From NCBI RefSeq assembly GCF_003711515.1, contig NW_021167079.1:1353471-1417470 (forward strand): a stretch of DNA of 64,000 nt, given 5' to 3'. Numbering within the stretch: the stretch's first letter is position 1; each line of letters opens with the position of its first letter. The position numbers and the translations under genes were made by a program. Of the stretch, positions 57,302 through 64,000 are shown in pieces. This DNA comes from Sodiomyces alkalinus F11 (taxonomy: Eukaryota; Ascomycota; Sordariomycetes; Glomerellales; Plectosphaerellaceae). The notes beneath the pieces are model-generated. The model saw only the letters and a list, made by a program, of their open reading frames with translations. It was not told where the DNA came from and searched no databases.

Positions 57302-58768
57302 ATGGGACCACCCGCTAGTGCTGTGCCCGAGCGAAAGGGTTCCGACCCGGGCCAAGCCTCCCGGCAGTCCAACGCGATACCACCTCCCCAGTTTCGTACG
57401 TCTCTCTCCCTTCCGTCGCAGATCAGATCGTCTAAGAAACCAAGGACCAGCTGACCTGCTTTCAACATCTTATCAGCCACACACAACTCCCCGCGGACCT
57501 GGTTCGTAACCCACGCCCTCTCACCCCTGGTCGTCCGCCTCATCCGCCTTCTCCTGGCCCATGGGGACTATGTCGTGGCCTGTCTCCCTCCCCACGAGAT
57601 GGAGGATGACGATCGGAGCGCCGATTTCCGCGACCTCGTCACCGAGTGCAAGTCGATCTCCCGCCGCGACCGCGAAGGTTGGAAAGACCGTCTGCGAGCC
57701 ATCCGCTGCGACGGTCGCGAGTCCGGCCAGTGCATCGCCGCCGTCGCTGAGGCCCACTCCGTCTTCGGCCGCATCGACATCCTCCTCTGCTGCGGCTGCG
57801 ACTCCATCGTCGGCACCGTCGAGGAGCTCACCGCAGGACCCCCCGTCGTCCGCAACCTCGTCCGTGACCAGTTTGAGACCATCTTCTTCGCCCACATCAA
57901 CTTCATCAAGGCCGCCCTGCCCCGCCTCCGCGCCCAGCACACCGGCCATATCATCGCCCTTACCTCCATCGGCGGCCACATTGGCACCCCCGGCTTCCCC
58001 ATCTCCACCTCCGCCACCTGGGCCCTCGAGGGCTACTGCGACTCCCTTGCCTACGAGGTCGCCCCTTTTAATATCAAAGTCACCATCGTTCAGCCCAACA
58101 AGGAGGTCCAGACCCTCACCAACCGCATCGTCTTTGCCCCGCCTCTTCCCACCACCTATATCACCACTAACATTGCCACCACACCCACCCCGGCCACCAC
58201 CACTGCTGCTGCTGCTGCTGCTGCTGCTGCTACTGCCAGCACTACCTCTGTGGCTGGCACTTCCGCTCTTCCTCCCACCGCCGTTGCAACCACGACCGCT
58301 GTCGACCCGGATGCAGATGTCGACCCAGACGTCGACCCAGATGCCGACCTCCCCGACGCCCCCGACCTCCCCGACGTCCCTCAGGCCCCCAGCGTCCGCG
58401 ACATGCTCACCGAAGTCCTTAACGCGAACCCGGACACCGCCCTCGACCCCGACTCGACCGACACCATCCAGTACCGGTACCCGCGTCTGCCCCCGGAGGC
58501 CATCGACCGCCTCGTCACCGAGACAGTCCACGCCCTCGTCGCCATCGGCGGCCACGAGAACCCGCCCGCGCGCCACATCGTCGGCTTCGAGGGCAGCACC
58601 GCCGTCAAGGAGAAGCTCAAGACAGTTACAGAGGAACTCGAGGACTTTGTCGAAGCAAGCGTGGCCGTTGATATTTTCGAGAGCGAGCTAAAGTCCGAGG
58701 CCAGAGCCGGCGGAAGGCGCGCCGTCGAGTCATCCCCTGCTGCGCCGGGGTCAACTACGTCGGGATAA
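57302..58768 (+). CDS. short-chain dehydrogenase/reductase-like protein with degenerate active site
   Basis: Exons 57302-57395 and 57477-58768 give 461 residues. The Rossmann pattern is recognisable: RTWFVTHALSPLVVRLIRLL, HGDYVVACLP, VFGRIDILLCC, QFETIFFAHINFIKAALPRL, GHIIALTSIGGHIGTPGFP, WALEGYCDSLAYEVAPFNIK and VTIVQPNKE. The TGxxxGxG cofactor loop is THALSPLV (43-50). The catalytic Ser is S195, but Tyr is replaced by S208 and Lys by T212, so it is probably not an oxidoreductase. Between about 235 and 310 lies low-complexity sequence: nine GCT-coded Ala (58205-58231) and Asp-Pro repeats (VDPDADVDPDVDPDADLPD). The C-terminus resumes with SVRDMLTEVL and RLVTETVHALVAIGGHENPP. A non-canonical fungal SDR family of this type probably exists, but I cannot name it. 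Confidence 0.85.
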
Positions 58769-58966
58769 ATAATAATAAAAAGTTGCGGCTCAAAGGGAAT
58801 GGGATGAATTACATCCCATTGGAAAGCAAAATGGGACCGCTTGCTATAAGTTTATAATTACACACTACGTATATGGTATGTAAGGCCTCCCAGCGCCCAA
58901 AACCATTAATCGCTGTAATACCCTGTTCGTTTCCTCTCCAGCCAGTTTGTTATTTCCCTCGTTTGT

Positions 58967-60084
58967 CTACCTCGTCGGACTAAGAGGCCTATTGAATCCG
59001 CCCTGACGGTTCATATACTGTCGGTACTCGGACTTCTTCTCCTTCCTGACACCGCCGACATTGTTCCCCACGATCTTCTTCCCCTTGGTGGTCCCAAAGC
59101 CGCCAAAACCCATCATAGCAGCCATGGCCATGGCATCTTCGTCACCATCCACTTCGACATCCACGTCGTCGTCGCCACCACTGTCTCCACCGTCATCGCG
59201 ACCACGGCCCTCGCTCTCGCCCCTCCCCCTCCCCCTACCGCCCCGCCTGCGGTCTTCCTCCATGGGCGACCCGTGCCCGCTGTCGGGCCGCTCGCTGCTG
59301 CGCCCGCTGTCCGCGGCGTACGGCGAGTCGTGCCGTCCGCCCACCTTGAACGACATGGTGGCGTGGGACTCCTTTCGGGGGTTTTCGCTGCCGCTTCGCA
59401 CGCGCGTCGGGAGGGATTCGGTGGTTTCTTGGCGCGATCCTGGCCGGTGGGCGGTGGGTGGTTGTGCGTGTGCTGGTGGTGGGCTGGCCGTGGGTTGGCG
59501 CGGGGAGGCGGAGCGGCGGCGGTCTCGGGGGTCTGGAGGGAAGAAGATGGGGTTAGCTTTCGTTCTTTTGCGCTGGGTCCTTTTCGTCTCTTTTTTCTTT
59601 TTCCCTTTTTTTTTTCCGGGTTGCGGATGCTCTGAGGTGGGGGGGAGGTGAATAGAAGATGATGAGGATGATGAAAGCTCGGGGTAATGGCGAACGGGGA
59701 AGGCGAAAACTCACGGGCAAAATCCTCGTCGTCTCGTCGCCTGTGCGGTAATTCGATGTCATCCCCATCCTCGTCTCTCCGACGTCGTACATCTTCAGCC
59801 CCCCCTTTCCGATCCCTGGTATCCCGTTCTCGATCTCTCCTGTTCCTATCGCCGCTTGGCCTGTCGCGAACGTCACGGCCGCGGTACCGATCGCGCGACC
59901 GCGGTCTATCCCTGTCCTGTCTCTCTCGTGATCTTGATCTGTAGCGACGGTTACGATCGCCCCGGTCACTCCGGTCGTCTCTCCGGTAGCGGTCCCGAGC
60001 CCGGTCTCCATCTCGTTCTCCGCCGCGATCGTGGCGTTGTCGGCGATCGGCTGGCTCGTCCCAGCCACCGCGTCCTCGGGGCAT
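58967..60084 (-). CDS. SNRNP27: U4/U6.U5 tri-snRNP 27-kDa protein homologue
   Basis: Exons 60084-59715 and 59532-58967 give 311 residues. The N-terminal half is an RS/RD domain (RRYRSRSRERQDRDRPRSRD). The C-terminal ~60 residues carry the diagnostic block: DEDAMAMAAMMGFGGFGTTK, then GKKIVGNNVGGV and YRQYMNRQGGFNRPL. In the family this block lies next to the U6 ACAGA-box helix and affects 5' splice-site choice. The intron (59533-59714) has a GTGAGT donor and a CTAACCCC branch. It ends CCTCCAG. The join adds HPRDRRRSASPRQP and keeps frame. Longer than human SNRNP27 (155) through the RS domain and a Gly/Arg/Asp-rich middle. Confidence 0.9.
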
Positions 60085-60330
60085 TGTGCAAGAATAAGGT
60101 ATGCGGGACGAAATAGAGTAGAATTTTTTATGGCAACTGGGGATACGATATACTGTAAGGCTTCGAGGTTGTGCTGTTGGTTGAGGTTGATCAATGTTGA
60201 CTTGGACAGAAATTCAGAAACAATGGAATCTTCGCACGTGTTGATGGAAGTTACTGTCGAACAGACCACAGTCTTTTCGGTTACGTAATGGGCCGGATTG
60301 CTAAGAGTATAATCCGGGTGGACGCTTACA
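60085..60330. promoter_or_regulatory. SNRNP27 upstream region, edge of normal-composition DNA
   Basis: About 250 bp of ordinary composition between the SNRNP27 start and the mutated repeat block. CA and TG dinucleotides are still frequent here. No motif stands out. Confidence 0.4.
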
Positions 60331-60623
60331 GAATCTACACTATATAAAATACGGTGGTAGCGTTTCCCTAACGGTCGGAGACAGTTAAAATTATATATAA
60401 TTATCTTAATTAAATTTTAATCTATTTTATAACGATTTTGACTACGCTTTATCTGATAATTAAGAGTCTTACTTACTAAGTAAACTACCTACCTTTTTAC
60501 CTCTACTACTACTACCAATTTAAGAAGCTATCTACGCCGATATAGCGTGTTAATCTATAAATAACTATTAAGATATCGTATCTTAGCCCTATTACGTATA
60601 AAACCTATAAGGATTAGGAGCTC

Positions 60624-61206
60624 TAGCGACGCCTATACGAATCGGTTACCACCTATAATAACGTGTAGAGGTTTCTCCGCCTAGTCGATCCGACTTAGTC
60701 ACTCGAGGAGCCTATAATACCGAATTACGACTCTTTCCCCTCTATAACGCCTAAGCGTACCCCTACGTAATATCTCGACCTTACGGACGCTAGCCAGAAA
60801 GCATACGATATCGAAATCGCGCGCTAGAAGATCCTATAAATATAATACGATAGCTACCTAGAGGGGATTAATGCTATACTAACTTAGCAGGTTAATACTA
60901 TCGACTAAAGCCGCAGATAACTACTATAAGGAGGCACGCCTCATAAGGTGTATAACGCCGTTAAACGCGATACGGATTAATACCTAGCCACCCGCTAAAC
61001 CGATACCTATAAAGAGTATATCGAGTATGCACGGTACCCTACGAATAGCCTTAAGAAGCTCGGGGAGTACTTAGATAAGTGGTAGCTACTGCTATAAAGC
61101 TATAAAGATACCGGTTTAAAGCCCGCTACGTATATATAGGTTATAGATTTCTTTAGAGGTATACGCCCCTATACCGGCCGCGATTAGACTAAGGCCGTGT
61201 AAGGAA
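60624..61206 (+). pseudogene. RIP-inactivated retrotransposon gag-like frame
   Basis: Reading the plus strand in the frame of position 60720, about 195 codons have protein-like content (for example YKEYIEYARYPTNSLKKLGE and PHKVYNAVKRDTD). They are interrupted by about 18 stops, all TAA or TAG and none TGA, mostly where Gln or Trp would be natural. The helical, Tyr/Lys/Leu-rich pattern resembles the capsid part of a gag from an LTR retrotransposon. Stop-free start and end cannot be fixed. It is plainly non-functional. Confidence 0.6.
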
Positions 61207-62959
61207 CTAAGTGGCACTGTGGATTAGCACTGTGGAGGACCGGAGATACGCTCGGATCGCCGAGCGCTCGACGAAACTAAATTACTATATTAGTATAGAG
61301 GGGGAAAAAGTCTCCTTTTTACTCCTTAAGTTAAAGTCTTAATAATATATAACTATTAAGTCCGAATAGTATTATCCGTTATAGTGTATCTTTTCCCTAG
61401 TATTATAGTCTATTCCTTAATAAATTCTTTAACTTCTATACTTATAAGGTTACCGAGCCGAAGATACTATTAAAGCGGATTTTACGAAGCATTACTAATA
61501 CCAAGCGGGCGGATACGGGCGTATAATAAGAAGAGCCTATTCGAGGTATTAAGGAGTATTAGGACTAATAGGATAATAATAACGATACGGCTTTATTAGT
61601 ATCCCTTAATTTAGTGCGAATACGGATATTATCCGTGGATAGTCGTCTACGGAGACTCGATATTGAATAAGCGAGGAGCGCTGAATAGTCGGCGAGCTAC
61701 GCGTCTTCCGACCGTGTAGGGGAACCGTCCCCGACTATTACTAAGAACCTATTCGCCCTATATCAAATAGGTTATCGTAAAGAGTGAAAAGGTAGGGTTA
61801 AGTAAGGAACTAGGTATGATTATAATAGGATTATAATAGGGAAAGTGTAGGGGTAGCTAAAGAATTAGATTAATCGCTGGCCTCCCTCTTTAAAGGGGAG
61901 GCTCCTCCGCTCCTTAAGACTACGTTCCGCTGCTCCTCGAGGACTACTTATTTGCTTCCTTAAGGGCTGCCTTATTTACTTTAAGGGACTATTCTGTTTA
62001 CTGTGTGACGACTTGCTTTATTTATGCCTTAAGGGGCCTTAGACTAGGCACGCCTAGACCCCTATAGGTTTATACTGGGGACCTATTATAACTACTACTA
62101 TAGGCACCTAATATAACGACCTCCCCCGGATACTCCTATCCTTAGGAGCGCTCGACGCGTGCTAGCCTCTTAGCTCCTCCGAACCCTAGTCCCTAAGTCC
62201 GTCCCTAAATCCCCCGATACCCCCCCGAACTAGAGCCTTCGATATCGGGACCTAACGGGTTCCCGCCTAGTGCCTACACGGAGCCTCTTTAGCCGTGGCT
62301 CCGATCCGGGTATACCCCCTCTCCCTTTATTTATTAACTAAGATCTATTAACTAAGATCTATTAACTAAGACCACTAATAAGGGCCACTTCCTTTTATAC
62401 TTCTAAATTCGGCGCCGTGTACGGGCGAGTCCTATTAATCCACCTATAGCCGTGCCCCTATTAGGAACCTAACGGGTTCTAGGGTAGTTCCTTCTTAGGC
62501 TATCGACTCTGCCCCTTTATCCTCCTGGGTTATCCCTTCTATCTACCTATAAAGACTCCCGAAGCTAGTATTATATAGGGCCCGATATTACTCCTTCCCT
62601 GAATTCGTAGCTTCCTTCTTTATACTAAAAATAGGTGCCTATATAACTGTTATTGGAGGGATATCTCGTAATCCTGCTATTATTCTCTTTTCCTATTCTT
62701 TTCTTCCTCTTTTATACCTAATTTTTAATCGTGCGGCGCCTAGTAAGTTCTACCTAATCTACGGTATCGCGTATTAACGGTTTATAGTCTTAATTAATTA
62801 ATTAATTAATTAACTAACTACTATCTTATAAATGCTTCTAAATCCATCTCTAGTCTATAACACTAGCTAACCACGCGATATAGTATAGTTATTATACCTT
62901 CCTAGGAAGATAATAATAATAATAATAAGTGCGTCGCCACTCCCGCGAGTATAACGCGG

Positions 62960-64000
62960 TCCTTTAAGAGGATTAAGATCGTGGTTATAGCGTCGACCTT
63001 ATAGTCTACTAGGTAGTCTGCCACGTAGCCTACTACGTTAAAGCCTCCTACTCTTACTACGGCTACGCCTTTAACGTTAACTACTACGCCGTTAGTCGCT
63101 CCCCGCTAAAAGGTGGTGGATATCAGTATAGGCGGGGATTTAAGGGCCCCTTATATACGTTATACGGGTAAGTTAGTAACGATTAACTTTAAGGAGAAAA
63201 CGTATACTATTAAGGCCGTGACGTGCCGTTATACCGATAATAGTCGGCGGACGAATAAGTGCCACTATTACTCTAAGCATAATAGCCTTAAGTGCCACGT
63301 AGTAAGTTATATATCTTTGTCGTCGTCCCGATACGCCCTTCTTCCCCTTTATATCTCTTTATTATCCCTATAGCTATAGTCTCTCCCTTTATGGACTACT
63401 CCGTAGGCCTGTTTCTGATATATATAATAGCTCCTTATTACCGGTAAGAACGCTGCCGAGTAGCTATAGAAGGTTTTAGTTATCGCTATCGAGAAAGGTG
63501 GCCTAAACGAGAGTCGCCGTGTAAGTGTTACTATATCCCTTTGTTAACCCTATATAGTACCCTTACTAATCCTCTATAGTGCTAGGCTATAGCAGTTCGA
63601 TACTAGGTTATCCTTAGAGAGGCTCTGGGTTAGGCGACGTTAGAGGTTAACCGGTCGTCTACCGAGGAAGCTATAACTACTCGGCGTTAAGCTAAGGAAG
63701 TTACCGACGCCCGCTAGAAAACGGCGGAAGATATCCATAAGAGGCTTAATAGTATAGAGTTAATCCTTAAGTAATTCGTCGGGCTATAGTAGTAGCGCCT
63801 TACCGTTAAGTAGTAGCGGCTTAATATCGAGTAGTAACGCTTAGCGTTATATTAGCGCGACCTTACGGCCTAGGAATATACGGCCACTGCTTTCGAGTAG
63901 ATAGCTACTCTTAACCTAGCCTAGGCTTAGGCCGTGGAAGGTGATATACTTATACCTTTAGGGTCCGCCTTAGCCCCCGCGGGGGTTAGCTTTATAGGCG
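62960..64000 (+). pseudogene. second RIP-decayed coding block, unrecognised, running off the right edge
   Basis: From about 62967 a frame reads Thr/Pro-rich sequence, then an 86-codon open stretch (63113-63373) with a Cys/His-rich segment (NKCHYYSKHNSLKCH). From about 63361 a different frame continues to 64000 with RERWPKRESPCKCYYIPLL and then a long helical, Gln-type region. It carries about 19 TAG/TAA and no TGA or CAG/CAA. The frame change may be an intron or an indel. The helical end would be a coiled coil. No family is recognised. Confidence 0.5.

Larger units (their letters stand above)
60330..64000. repeat. RIP-mutated repeat block (decayed transposable-element DNA)
   Basis: Composition shifts sharply at about 60.3 kb. 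In the 400 nt from 63601 to 64000, CA occurs twice and TG four times, while TA is abundant and CG frequent. Loss of CpA and TpG with gain of TpA is the signature of repeat-induced point mutation. Residual coding frames (listed separately) identify the target as transposon-derived. A 14-bp tandem (ATTAACTAAGATCT, 2.8 copies) lies at 62333-62371, AATT repeats near 62793-62816 and ATA repeats near 62909-62928. Terminal repeats could not be paired by eye, and the right end lies outside the window. Confidence 0.85.

Noticed and set aside
57521..58691. Long frames on both strands overlapping the SDR-like gene
   Set aside because: Pro/Ser- and Gly/Val-rich low-complexity shadows; the Rossmann pattern is in the called frame.
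62960..64000. TAA/TAG reassigned to glutamine (alternative nuclear code), since all stops in the readable frames are TAR
   Set aside because: CA and TG are depleted in all frames and on both strands here, and the adjacent genes use TAA, TAG and TGA normally as stops. RIP explains the pattern without a new code.

Overview
The window is nuclear DNA of a filamentous ascomycete, most likely a Sordariomycete. The evidence is short introns (about 50-170 bp) with GTA/GTG donors, CTAAC-like branch sites and YAG acceptors; C-rich third codon positions; CT-rich leaders; fungal versions of formin, calcineurin, NHA1 and MED6; and a right end bearing the mark of repeat-induced point mutation (RIP). All product names come from reading the translations by eye; no database search was possible. 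Exon joins were deduced from splice consensus, phase and family resemblance, and every multi-exon model given closes exactly in frame.

Layout, left to right: FZO1 mitofusin (476-3300,+); a large ADF-H/PH-like cytoskeletal protein (5439-9884,+); NHA1 Na+/H+ antiporter (12248-15267,+); an RGG-rich protein (16898-17947,+); a small one-pass membrane protein (18987-19448,+); ten-exon trimethyllysine dioxygenase (19973-22142,+); calcineurin A (23355-25493,+); a cyclase-family protein (26014-27514,-); proteasome assembly chaperone 3 (28103-28619,-) head to head with the DEAH helicase ECM16/DHR1 (29384-32980,+); MED6 (33390-34525,-) head to head with an MMTAG2-like basic protein (34982-35863,+); checkpoint clamp subunit HUS1 (36283-37605,-); a RING protein (38271-38981,-); a 128-residue membrane protein (40189-40730,-); a long gene-free leader and then the formin SepA/Bni1 (43466-48865,+) with a 35-N gap in FH1; a divergent GH11 xylanase-like protein lacking one catalytic Glu (49764-50704,-) facing a DUF2264 protein (52157-54461,+); phosphoserine aminotransferase (54952-56340,-); a degenerate short-chain dehydrogenase (57302-58768,+); and the tri-snRNP protein SNRNP27 (58967-60084,-).

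From about 60.3 kb to the right edge the base composition changes abruptly. CpA/TpG is almost absent, TpA is abundant and CpG is retained. Two long frames can still be read whose only stops are TAA/TAG, as expected of RIP-killed transposon genes. One looks like a retrotransposon gag; the other is unrecognised and runs off the edge.

Most genes are housekeeping: mitochondrial fusion, ion homeostasis, carnitine synthesis, Ca2+ signalling, ribosome and proteasome biogenesis, transcription, DNA checkpoint, polarity, serine synthesis and splicing. They do not form one pathway. The accessory-looking part is 49.7-58.8 kb, with two likely pseudoenzymes (GH11-like and SDR-like) and the DUF2264 protein. 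Intergenic DNA throughout carries clusters of AAGGTA/TACCTT words. I saw no tRNA, rRNA or CRISPR array.
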